Shown here: one piece after another, positions 33,224-43,163 of the stretch | Position numbering within the stretch: the stretch's first letter is position 1 | How the letters are laid out: each line of letters opens with the position of its first letter | Assembly (NCBI GenBank): GCA_965221585.1 | Contig: OZ244898.1 | Location: 2,976,001 to 3,040,000 of the forward strand | Source: VXYK01 sp965221585 | GTDB taxonomy: Bacteria > Actinomycetota > Acidimicrobiia > Acidimicrobiales > Aldehydirespiratoraceae | DNA length: 64,000 nucleotides | Reading direction: 5' to 3' | Made by a program: the position numbers and the translations under genes | The notes under the pieces: model-generated | What the model saw: the letters and a program-made list of their open reading frames with translations, nothing else | Told to the model about the DNA's origin: nothing | Databases searched by the model: none

Positions 33224-34186
33224 CTAGTCTCCCGCAGGAGCGATCACCACGTAGCGGCGAGGATCTTCCCCTTCAGAGAGCGTCTTGACACCCTCCGTCC
33301 CGTCGACGGCGTCGTGAACCACCTTGCGATCCGCTGCATTCATCGGCTCGAGGGATCGGGGGACGCCCGAGTTCTGTACTTCGGCCGCCTGGTCACGGGC
33401 GAACCGAACCAAGGCCGCGTTCCGTCGAGCAATCACACCGCCCACGTCAACTCGAACTCTGCCATTGCGAGCGCTGCCCGCACGGCGCTGCAAAAAAGTC
33501 CGAACAAGATCATCGATAGCACCCGCGGTCACGCCACGGTGACCAACCATCCGCCCCAGATCGTCGCCACTTACCGTGATCCGGATCTCGTCGGTTCCGA
33601 TATTCTCCCTCTGGAAGTCAACGGTCGTGCCGAACCGCTCCGCCAAGCCTTTGACGAACTCTTCAGCGAGGTCCGCCTGCTGGGGTAACGGCATCATTTC
33701 CTGGTCATCATTCACGGTTCCTGCCTTCTTCTTGGTGGTATTCGGTTTCTTGGGACTATCCGGTTTCTTCGACGCATCCGGCTTCTGTTTGCGCTGCTCC
33801 GCCTTCTGATCTGGAGAAGGCCGGTCGTCGGAGCTCTTCTCGGAGGCCGTTGTATTCTTCGAGCTCCGGGAGCCCTTCGAATTCTGAGCACTGCCAGATT
33901 CGCCTCGACCTGGATCCTGCTTGCGATTCCCGCCGTTGCGACTACTCTGGGTCTGGCGACCACGCCGGTTGCCACGATCACGTCGATTGCGGTTCTCCTT
34001 GGACCGGGGGGTGGTGGGACGAACCCGGGCCCTCACTCGCGCCGGTTCCTTGATCCGGCCGAACACCCCCGTCTTGACGTCGCTCAGGACATCGAACTCC
34101 GCGTCGTCTTCGTGAACACCGAGCCGATCCAAGGCGTGTTCCTTAGCGAGATCGATCGATTCGCCGATGCTCTCTACCCATTCCAT
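33224..34186 (-). CDS. jag: RNA-binding protein Jag/KhpB (KH and R3H domains)
   Basis: 320 residues. The N-terminal Jag domain (ESIGESIDLAKEHALDRLGV, TGVFGRIKEPARVRARV) is followed by an unusually long basic low-complexity linker (about residues 55-160, Lys/Arg/Ser/Pro/Asn). A KH domain comes next (IRITVSGDDLGRMVGHRGVTA), then an R3H segment (RNAALVRFARDQAAEV, LEPMNAADRKVVHDAV). It binds RNA and in Gram-positives affects cell elongation. Located between rsmG and yidC as usual. Confidence 0.94.
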   Translation of the reverse strand: MEWVESIGESIDLAKEHALDRLGVHEDDAEFDVLSDVKTGVFGRIKEPARVRARVRPTTPRSKENRNRRDRGNRRGRQTQSSRNGGNRKQDPGRGESGSAQNSKGSRSSKNTTASEKSSDDRPSPDQKAEQRKQKPDASKKPDSPKKPNTTKKKAGTVNDDQEMMPLPQQADLAEEFVKGLAERFGTTVDFQRENIGTDEIRITVSGDDLGRMVGHRGVTAGAIDDLVRTFLQRRAGSARNGRVRVDVGGVIARRNAALVRFARDQAAEVQNSGVPRSLEPMNAADRKVVHDAVDGTEGVKTLSEGEDPRRYVVIAPAGD

Positions 34187-34247
34187 CGCTGCTCCTTTTG
34201 CCTTTGCGCTGCCAACTCAATCGAGTCCCGCCAATGAGAGCCGGCCG

Positions 34248-35522
34248 CTACTTCTTTCGTTTCTTGTGTTGTGGAGAACCTGGTTCGGTCGTCCGACCAG
34301 ACCCTCGATGGTGCCGAGTCGGCGCATTTCCCGTCCGACCCGCACCGGTGCGTTTAGGTTTCTGGCTATCCGATGTCGACTTGTCGGCAGCCTTGGCCCG
34401 CGAGCCCTTGGCAGCCTGCCGATCACCATCCTTGCTGCCGCGCGACCCCTTGGCACCTTGTTTGGCACCTTGCTGGCCACGATTCTTGTTGCTGCGGGAC
34501 CGGCTCGATGCAGCCTGCCGAGGCGGCGGCTTCTTACCCTTCTTCTTGGAATACGTGCCATCGCGCTTCGGTGTCGGCACGCCCTTGGGGGCAGTGGTGC
34601 GCCCGCCCGACGCGGCGTGCTCATCCTCGGCGTTCTTCATCTCCTCGCGTCTCTTGGCCACCAACGCCCCCGGGCTGTCCTCACCGCGATAGAGACTTCG
34701 AGTGATATAGGCCTGCTGTCCGATCCGATAGAGGTTCGACACCACGAAGTAAACGACCAGCGCCGCCGGCATCGTAAAGCTGAACACAGGCAGCATGTAG
34801 GGGAGGATCTTCATCAGCATCTGCTGCTGCGGAGGCAGAGCCGAAGCGCTCCTATTTTGAATCTGGCGCTGCTGAAAAATGCTTGATACCAGCACAATCA
34901 GGATCAAGATGATGTAGGGGACACCCGATATCAGACTGTCGCCGAGAACATCCTGAGCGCTTCTCGACAGGTCCATGCCCCAAGACACCATCTCGGTCGG
35001 CCGATCCGCCAGAGGCGTTGCACCGTCTCCGGCAAGTCGCCGATAGAGGTCGCTGTCGGTCGGAAGATTCTGTGGCAGGAACGGTCGATCTCTCGACCCG
35101 AAAGTTGTGGTGTCCAGCCCCACACCAGAAGAGATCCGACCACTGGTCCATCCGAACTGATTGCCGAAGTTGGTCGCCCGGCTGGTCAAACCCTGAACGA
35201 CGCGGAACAACACCAGAAAGAGCGGCATCTGGACCAGCAGCGGCAGACAACCCCCAAACATCGAGATGCCGTGCTCCTGCTGGAACGCCATCATCTCTTC
35301 GTTCAGCTTCTGGCGGTCACCGCGGTTACGGTTCTGAATCGCTTTCAACTCAGGTTGGTAACGCTGCATCTGCAGCATCGACTTCGTGCCCTTGAGCGTC
35401 AACGGGGTGACGATGACCATCACCACCAACGTGAGCCCAGCAACAGCCATCCCGTACGAGGGCCACAGCTGATAGCAGAACGCGAGAACCTCGCCGATCA
35501 AGTCGAATATCACATCGAACAT
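34248..35522 (-). CDS. yidC: Membrane protein insertase YidC (Oxa1 family)
   Basis: 424 residues. Membrane segments include GMAVAGLTLVVMVIVTPLTL, CLPLLVQMPLFLVLFRVVQG, YIILILIVLVSSIFQQRQI and LPVFSFTMPAALVVYFVVSN. The QRYQPELKAIQNRNRGDRQK loop is the conserved cytoplasmic coiled-coil. A basic tail of about 135 residues (Lys/Arg/Ser/Gly-rich) could contact ribosomes. It inserts proteins into the membrane with or without SecYEG. Its start lies 13 bp inside the end of yidD. Confidence 0.96.
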   Translation of the reverse strand: MFDVIFDLIGEVLAFCYQLWPSYGMAVAGLTLVVMVIVTPLTLKGTKSMLQMQRYQPELKAIQNRNRGDRQKLNEEMMAFQQEHGISMFGGCLPLLVQMPLFLVLFRVVQGLTSRATNFGNQFGWTSGRISSGVGLDTTTFGSRDRPFLPQNLPTDSDLYRRLAGDGATPLADRPTEMVSWGMDLSRSAQDVLGDSLISGVPYIILILIVLVSSIFQQRQIQNRSASALPPQQQMLMKILPYMLPVFSFTMPAALVVYFVVSNLYRIGQQAYITRSLYRGEDSPGALVAKRREEMKNAEDEHAASGGRTTAPKGVPTPKRDGTYSKKKGKKPPPRQAASSRSRSNKNRGQQGAKQGAKGSRGSKDGDRQAAKGSRAKAADKSTSDSQKPKRTGAGRTGNAPTRHHRGSGRTTEPGSPQHKKRKK

Positions 35523-35785
35523 CGCGGCTCCCTTGCAACGGGCGGCTCCCCGGTCACAGGCACCGGGTCATACCCGGAAGTGCCCCAAGGATGACAACGA
35601 CAGACCCGACGCGTCGCCAGCCAAGAGCCCCGGACCGCCCCGTGGGACTCGATCGCCTCGATCGCATACGTCGAGCACCCAGGCACATGCCGACAAGGCG
35701 AAATCCGACCAGCGGTGAGCTGCTGGTACACCCCCAGCAACGCGGTGAGCGAACGTGCCACCGGGCCCGACCGTCCGGCACTCAT
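35510..35785 (-). CDS. yidD: Membrane protein insertion efficiency factor YidD
   Basis: 91 residues with the conserved YQQLTAGRISPCRHVPGCSTYAIEAIESHGA and CRCHPWGTSGYDPVP motifs. Overlaps rnpA by 4 nt (ATGA) and yidC by 13 bp, so the three are coupled. Confidence 0.95.
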   Translation of the reverse strand: MSAGRSGPVARSLTALLGVYQQLTAGRISPCRHVPGCSTYAIEAIESHGAVRGSWLATRRVCRCHPWGTSGYDPVPVTGEPPVAREPRCSM

Positions 35786-36141
35786 GAACCCGCCCCCGAC
35801 ATCACGGTCTCACGCAGGAGCCCATCGACCGTACTTCTGAGCTCGGCTCCGGACCAGTGTTCAACCGACGAGGTGACCCTGAAAAGGTAGTCCCCCGGAG
35901 GCAGCAGCGACGGCGTCTCGCGGGAGATGTCGCGCAGAACCGCTCGCACGCGACGACGGATTCTGTTGCGCTGGACAGCATTTCCCACTGTGCGTGAGAT
36001 TGCGAACCCAATTCTCGCGCTCTGCGTAGGATCATGTGCGGGCGCGGGCCGTGAAACCAGTCGAAGCGGACCTCGACCGCGACGCACTCCCTCCGCTCGT
36101 AAACGTTCGAAGGAGCGACGACCAGACAGCGCCTCAATCAC
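35782..36141 (-). CDS. rnpA: Ribonuclease P protein component
   Basis: 119 residues. The RNase P protein signature is RIGFAISRTVGNAVQRNRIRRRVRAVLRD, with the RNR motif, after an FERLRAEG start region. It assists the RNA subunit in 5' tRNA maturation. The GTG start at 36141 overlaps the rpmH stop (GTGA); the frame continues upstream but no start is needed there. Confidence 0.93.
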   Translation of the reverse strand: MIEALSGRRSFERLRAEGVRRGRGPLRLVSRPAPAHDPTQSARIGFAISRTVGNAVQRNRIRRRVRAVLRDISRETPSLLPPGDYLFRVTSSVEHWSGAELRSTVDGLLRETVMSGAGS

Positions 36142-36272
36142 GCGGAGAGCCGCGTCCGCTTCTTCTGGCGGCGCCGGGTGATCACTGCACGCCCCCCACG
36201 AGTGCTCATGCGAGCACGAAAACCATGCTTCACATTTCGCTTGCGCACATTCGGTTGATAGGTCCGCTTCAT
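36138..36272 (-). CDS. rpmH: 50S ribosomal protein L34
   Basis: 44 residues, MKRTYQPNVRKRNVKHGF then RARMSTRGGRAVITRRR, the invariant L34 pattern. ATG 36272 has GGAGGAAC immediately upstream. First gene of the leftward rpmH-rnpA-yidD-yidC-jag-rsmG run. Confidence 0.97.
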   Translation of the reverse strand: MKRTYQPNVRKRNVKHGFRARMSTRGGRAVITRRRQKKRTRLSA

Positions 36273-36705
36273 AGTTCCTCCACAAGGCACCCGCAGAAGA
36301 GTGCGGCCGTGCCAAAGGCCGGGTCCTCTCCGAACCCGACAAAGTTCTCCGATCACAGTAGGGTTGCAAGGCTACAGCGACAACCGCGCAAATCGGTCTG
36401 AGAACCACGCCGGCATGCCCCCTGATGCGTTGCCGAGGGCGCGCCGCAACAGCAGCGAAGGCACCTCCGACTCCCGAAAATCAGCTGTAGATCACAAACC
36501 ACAATAATGGGATTTGTGCCTCAACAAATGTAACACAAATGTAATTTGTTGCTCTTATGTCCCGTGAACAGGCACGATGAAAAGACCCCCGAGTTCAAGT
36601 TGCAGAGACCGTGAAGGTTGCTAAGTTCACCCCCTACCACGGTTAGGTTGCCTCGCCGACAAGCGACACACTCGCAGGTCACTGTTGACGCCTTTACCAA
36701 GCTTT
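36273..36705. other. rpmH-dnaA intergenic region, candidate origin/dnaA control region
   Basis: 433 bp without a gene. It has an unusually A/T-rich stretch (36480-36560) with ACAAATGTAA repeated at 36524-36533 and 36535-36544, and ATTTGT/ACAAAT inverted copies. The 13-mer AGCTGTAGATCAC at 36483-36495 recurs at 38195-38207 beyond dnaA and contains a 7/9 DnaA-box-like TGTAGATCA. A possible dnaA promoter is TTGCAG (36600-36605), 16 bp, TAAGTT (36622-36627). Origin function is inferred from gene context. Confidence 0.6.
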
Positions 36706-38151
36706 ATGAATCAGTCGTCCACACCTGTGGACAATTCTGTGGAGAGTCAATTGAACAACAACGAGGCAGACGTAGCGACCGGCTTGTGGAGTTCCTGCGC
36801 AGAGAGTATCCGTGCCCAAGTAAGCGACGCCGTCTGGCACACAACCTTCAGCGGCGCCAGAGCAGCGGCGTTCGATGGGGGAGAACTGGTCATCGTCGTC
36901 CCCAACGGCCTGCAGAAGGAACGCATCGAGGGCAGATACCTCGGACTCGTGCAGCACGCGATCAAAGAAAGCCACGCCGACGCATCCGTCCGCGTGGAGA
37001 TCGACACGGACGGAACCAAGGAGATCTTCGACATCCCGTTCGCCGACCTAACCGGCCCGGTCGAGTATCAGCCCACGTCAGAGGTGATTTCTGAAACCAT
37101 CCCCGAGGAATCACCCGAGGCGCGGACCGAACTGGAGGACAAGTTCACCTTCGAGCACTTCGTCATCGGCCCCTCGAACCACTTCGCGCACGCAGCCGCC
37201 CTGTCGGTAGCAGAGACACCGGCCGCGGGGTACAACCCCCTGTTCATCCACGGCGACTCCGGACTCGGCAAAACCCACCTGCTGCGCGGCATCGCCCACT
37301 ACGTCCGAAGCCACTACTCGCACTACAGGGTCCGCTACGTCTCCACCGAGACGTTCCTCAACGAATTCGTGCAAGCAATCCGCACCAACACCCAGCCCGA
37401 ATTCAAACGTCGCTACCGCACCAACGACGTCCTGCTCATCGACGACATCCAGTTCATGGAAGGCAAAGAAGGCCTTCAAGAAGAGTTCTTCCACACCTTC
37501 AACGAACTGCACCAGAACAACAAGCAGATCGTGCTCTCATCGGACCGCACCCCCGACGCGATGCCGACCCTCGAGGAACGCCTCCGGAACCGCTTCAAAT
37601 CGGGACTGACCACAGACATCCAGCGCCCCGACCTCGAAACCCGACTCGCCATCCTCCGCAAGAAAGCCGAGTCGCGGACAATCGAAATTCCCAACGACGT
37701 CTTCACCTTCATCGCCGAGAACATCACCCAGTCGATCCGCGAACTCGAAGGCGCACTCATCAAAGTAACCGCCTACGCCAGCCTCACCCGCCAACCACTC
37801 GACATGCGGCTCGCCAGCTTCGTACTCGCCGACCTGATCAACAACTCCCAGAAACCACCAGTCACCCCGGCACGCATCATCGAACTCACCGCAGAGATGT
37901 TCAACTTCGAAGTCGACCAGATCACCGGAGGAAGCCGCCGCCGGCCACTCGTCGACGCACGCCAGGTCGCAATGTACGTCGTCCGCAACATGACCGACCT
38001 CAGCTTCCCCGACATCGGCCGCGCCTTCGGAGACCGCGACCACACCACGGTCATGCACGCCGTTCGCAAGATCGAAGCCCGGATGGGCGAACGCCAACAG
38101 ATCTTCGACAAGGTCACCGAACTCCAACGTCGGCTCAACGACCCACCGTGA
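36706..38151 (+). CDS. dnaA: Chromosomal replication initiator protein DnaA
   Basis: 481 residues from ATG 36706. Domain I contains GLWSSCAESIRAQVSDAVWHTTF. AAA+ domain: NPLFIHGDSGLGKTHLLRGI (Walker A near residues 183-190), VLLIDDIQFMEGKEG (Walker B), and sensor-region LEERLRNRFKSGL. DNA-binding domain IV: RQVAMYVVRNMTDLSFPDIG then RAFGDRDHTTVMHAVRKIE. The start is uncertain. ATG 36706 has no ribosome site, TTG 36685 has a weak CAGG, and TTG 36751 has GGAGAG 4 nt upstream and would leave the DnaA-box palindrome (36717-36734) outside the gene. Confidence 0.96.
   Translation: MNQSSTPVDNSVESQLNNNEADVATGLWSSCAESIRAQVSDAVWHTTFSGARAAAFDGGELVIVVPNGLQKERIEGRYLGLVQHAIKESHADASVRVEIDTDGTKEIFDIPFADLTGPVEYQPTSEVISETIPEESPEARTELEDKFTFEHFVIGPSNHFAHAAALSVAETPAAGYNPLFIHGDSGLGKTHLLRGIAHYVRSHYSHYRVRYVSTETFLNEFVQAIRTNTQPEFKRRYRTNDVLLIDDIQFMEGKEGLQEEFFHTFNELHQNNKQIVLSSDRTPDAMPTLEERLRNRFKSGLTTDIQRPDLETRLAILRKKAESRTIEIPNDVFTFIAENITQSIRELEGALIKVTAYASLTRQPLDMRLASFVLADLINNSQKPPVTPARIIELTAEMFNFEVDQITGGSRRRPLVDARQVAMYVVRNMTDLSFPDIGRAFGDRDHTTVMHAVRKIEARMGERQQIFDKVTELQRRLNDPP
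36717..36734. promoter_or_regulatory. Inverted DnaA-box pair at the dnaA start
   Basis: GTCCACACCTGTGGAC (36717-36732) is a perfect palindrome, and TGTGGACAA (36726-36734) is the reverse complement of TTGTCCACA, the usual actinobacterial DnaA box. The opposite half gives a second, 8/9 box. Suggests autoregulation of dnaA. Confidence 0.6.
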
Positions 38152-38418
38152 AACAACCCGCCGCAGGCTCGGCGCAGTTCACACCCGGTGAAAAAGCTGT
38201 AGATCACCTGTGCAACAGCAGTGGGCCACAACTGGACAAACCCCGCGATACCCACACCCGAAACTCGAGCACAACCAAGGCTGTGAACCCACCGGAACAA
38301 CCTGTGCAACCAGAAACCGCTGAAACACAAGGCAAACTGACAACCATCCACAATCCACAACACCTATGGACTCCTACCAGAATGGATATCCATACAACTC
38401 AGGAGAAGTAACCGCACA
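38152..38418. other. dnaA-dnaN intergenic region, candidate oriC
   Basis: 267 bp without a gene, the usual oriC position in actinobacteria. DnaA-box-like sequences at 7/9: TGTAGATCA within AGCTGTAGATCAC (38195-38207), ACTGGACAA near 38230, CCATCCACA (38344-38352) and CAATCCACA (38351-38359). Several CTGTGCAAC/CTGTGAACC motifs and a perfect 12-bp palindrome ATGGATATCCAT (38382-38393) lie here too. No perfect TTGTCCACA is present, so the boxes are divergent. Origin assignment is by context. Confidence 0.6.
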
Positions 38419-39516
38419 ATGAGCATGCAGTTCAGATGCGAAAGAGACGTGCTGTCAGATGCCCTCAACACCGCTGGCCGCGGCGTAGCCACCCGCGGAG
38501 CCCCAGCAATGATCGGCGGAGTCCGGCTCGAGCTCGCAGGCGACCAACTCACCGCAACAGGAAGTGACGGCGACCTTACAATCTCAGTGACCGTCACAGT
38601 CAACGGAACCGGTGACGGCACCGCGGTCATGCGCTCCAAACTGATGGCCGACGTGGTCCGATCGCTGCGCCCGGGCGCAGTCGACGTGCTGATCGAGGAC
38701 GACGAAGCACGCATCGTCGCCAACCCCTCGGAATTCTCGATCAAGGTTGTTGCCGGTGACGAATTCCCCGAGATACCCGAACCCTCGGGCGACGTCGTGA
38801 CCCTCGACGCGGCGATGTTCAAAGCAGCGATCGAGCAGGTCGGCAAAGCCGCATCATCCGACGACGCCAGGCCGATCCTCACCGGCGTGCTCATGGCCGC
38901 GGAAACAGGCGGACTAAGGCTCGTGTCAACCGACTCCTACCGCCTCGCCATGTGCGACCTCGAAGGCCTCACCGTCCTCGGAGAAGGACAGAAAGTGCTG
39001 GTCCCGAGCCGCGCCCTCAAAGAACTCGCCCGGATCGTCGATGACGAGGAGGAGATCACGCTGTCGCTGGGGGAGCAGAACGCCAGCTTCTCAGTAGGCG
39101 GAGCCACCGTCACCACACGGCTCATCGAAGGCGACTTCCCCAACTACAACCGACTGATCCCCGAAACACACGAGAACCGGCTCACCATCGACCGCGAGAA
39201 CCTGCTCGACGCGCTGCGCCGCGTGCGCCTGCTGGCCCAGGAGTCGACCCCGATACGAATGTCGATGTCGTCGGCCGGGCTCGAAGTAGCCGCCGTCGCA
39301 CAGGAAGTGGGCGAAGCACACGAAGCCCTCGAAGCCGGATACCAGGGCGAAGACCTAATGGTCGCGTTCAACCCCGAATACCTGATCGACGGGATCGAGG
39401 TCTGCCCAGGATCACAGGTCGTGCTCGAAAGCATCGGCGAACTGAAACCCGCCCTGCTCAAATCGTCCGAAGACCCGAACTTTCTGTATCTGCTGATGCC
39501 CGTGCGCGTCAGCTAG
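38419..39516 (+). CDS. dnaN: DNA polymerase III subunit beta (sliding clamp)
   Basis: 365 residues, three clamp domains. Segments LSDALNTAGRGVATRGAPAMIGGVRLEL, RPILTGVLMAAETGGLRLVSTDSYRLAM and the C-terminal FLYLLMPVRVS are standard. ATG 38419 follows AGGAGAAG about 10 nt upstream; a second ATG 6 nt later is possible. Confidence 0.97.
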   Translation: MSMQFRCERDVLSDALNTAGRGVATRGAPAMIGGVRLELAGDQLTATGSDGDLTISVTVTVNGTGDGTAVMRSKLMADVVRSLRPGAVDVLIEDDEARIVANPSEFSIKVVAGDEFPEIPEPSGDVVTLDAAMFKAAIEQVGKAASSDDARPILTGVLMAAETGGLRLVSTDSYRLAMCDLEGLTVLGEGQKVLVPSRALKELARIVDDEEEITLSLGEQNASFSVGGATVTTRLIEGDFPNYNRLIPETHENRLTIDRENLLDALRRVRLLAQESTPIRMSMSSAGLEVAAVAQEVGEAHEALEAGYQGEDLMVAFNPEYLIDGIEVCPGSQVVLESIGELKPALLKSSEDPNFLYLLMPVRVS

Positions 39517-39540
39517 CAACAGGAGCCGCGGCCGCAGCTG

Positions 39541-40626
39541 ATGACAATCAACCGGCTGGAGCTGCTCGACTTCCGGATCTACCAGTCCGCCGAGGTCGAA
39601 TTCGATCCCGGACTGACCGTGATCGTCGGATCCAACGGCCAGGGCAAGACCAGCCTGCTCGAAGCCATCAGCTGGATCGCCGGGCTCGGATCGTTCCGCG
39701 GTGTGGCCGACGACACCCTGGTCCGCGTCGGAGCTGACTCCGCAATCATCCGTGCCACCTCGACCGATCCCGCCAGCCGCGAACAACTCGTCGAAGTCGA
39801 ACTACCGAGGATCGGCAGAAACCGGGTGAAACTCAACCGAGCGGCCCTGCGCCGCAAGAGCGACCTGATCGGGGTCGTCCCCGTAACCGTGTTCTCGCCC
39901 GACGACCTCGAACTCGTGAAAGGCGGACCCGCAGGCCGGCGGCGCTGGCTCGACGCCGCCGCGGCCAGCCTCCAGCCCAGCCACGACACGCTCTGCAACG
40001 ACCTGGAACGGATCGTCAAACAACGCAACGCCCTGCTGCGATCCGCCGGAGGCCGCCTCGACACCGACGGAGCGTTCACCCTCGACGTCTGGGACACCAA
40101 ACTCGCCGAAACAGGCACAGCGCTGCGCAACGCACGGGAGACACTGCTCGAAGAGATCGAACCACAACTGTGCTCGGCCTATGAAGCAGTCGCCCAACAA
40201 CCCACCAAGATCAGCGCGCGCTACGAAGCCAGCTGGCAGGGCGACCTGGCATCAGCCCTCCAAGAGAGCCGCACGATCGACCTGCGACGAGGCGTCTCAA
40301 CCATAGGACCCCACCGCGACGAGGTCACCCTGCAGATCGGAGCGACCCCGGCACGGACACACGGCTCGCAAGGAGAACAACGATCGCTGGTGCTGGCGAT
40401 GCGACTCGCGGTCGACTCGCTGATCCGCCGGAGCGGAAACGCCGAACCGGTGCTGCTGCTCGACGACGTGTTCTCCGAACTCGACACCGGCCGCGCCCAG
40501 GCGCTGATCGAAGCGCTGCCCGAAGGCCAACGACTGCTCACGACCGCCACCTGGGTACCCCCCTTCGCAACCCCCGACAGAGTGCTCGAAGTCACCTCCG
40601 GAACAGTGCTGGAAAAGCCGTCATGA
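39541..40626 (+). CDS. recF: DNA replication and repair protein RecF
   Basis: 361 residues. Walker A VIVGSNGQGKTSLLEAISWI, RecF signature LVKGGPAGRRRWLDAA, ABC signature HGSQGEQRSLVLAMRLA, Walker B PVLLLDDVFSELD. It loads RecA at gaps together with RecO and RecR. It overlaps the DUF721 gene by 4 nt. Confidence 0.96.
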   Translation: MTINRLELLDFRIYQSAEVEFDPGLTVIVGSNGQGKTSLLEAISWIAGLGSFRGVADDTLVRVGADSAIIRATSTDPASREQLVEVELPRIGRNRVKLNRAALRRKSDLIGVVPVTVFSPDDLELVKGGPAGRRRWLDAAAASLQPSHDTLCNDLERIVKQRNALLRSAGGRLDTDGAFTLDVWDTKLAETGTALRNARETLLEEIEPQLCSAYEAVAQQPTKISARYEASWQGDLASALQESRTIDLRRGVSTIGPHRDEVTLQIGATPARTHGSQGEQRSLVLAMRLAVDSLIRRSGNAEPVLLLDDVFSELDTGRAQALIEALPEGQRLLTTATWVPPFATPDRVLEVTSGTVLEKPS

Positions 40627-40934
40627 GCAGGGACGACGACGGGCCGAAAAAGCTCGGAGCAGGGTTCGAGCAGATGATGCGGCACATGAACGCGCCCAAC
40701 ACCGATGTGCTCAGAGCAGTCTTCGTCCAATGGCCCGAGATCGTCGGCGAAGAGGTCGCAGCACACGCCCGACCCAGCGCCATCGACGGCAAAACACTCG
40801 TCGTAACCGCCGACGACACAACCTGGGCGAGCCAACTCCGCTGGCTCGAGAACCAACTGATCGAGAGGATCGAAAGAGTCTCAGGATCAGACCGGATAAA
40901 CAAGCTGAAAGTCCGGGTCGCGCGGCAAGAATAA
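40623..40934 (+). CDS. DUF721 family protein
   Basis: 103 residues. FVQWPEIVGEEVAAHARPSAI, LVVTADDTTWASQLRWLENQL and LKVRVARQ are the DUF721 core found between recF and gyrB in actinobacteria. In other lineages DUF721 members are proposed DnaA-interacting helicase-loading factors (DciA); that the same holds here is inference. Confidence 0.88.
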   Translation: MSRDDDGPKKLGAGFEQMMRHMNAPNTDVLRAVFVQWPEIVGEEVAAHARPSAIDGKTLVVTADDTTWASQLRWLENQLIERIERVSGSDRINKLKVRVARQE

Positions 40935-41165
40935 GCGCCTCGAACTGATAGACTCAAACCCAGTGTATGAGCCTGCAAATCAGCATCTCAAAGGCATCGC
41001 GACACCACCCGAACCCCGCAATTTGCTTGTGGTGCAGGGTTCGCCAGGGTCACCCCGGTGAGCGGGAACAACAAGCCAGGTATCCCGAATGAGAACGCCA
41101 CCCGCGCAGAGGATCGCGCGGACACATGCAGCGAAGGCGTCTCGAACCAGCAAACCGAGGCAGAG

Positions 41166-43154
<1,989 letters not shown>

Positions 43155-43163
43155 GAGATCGAC

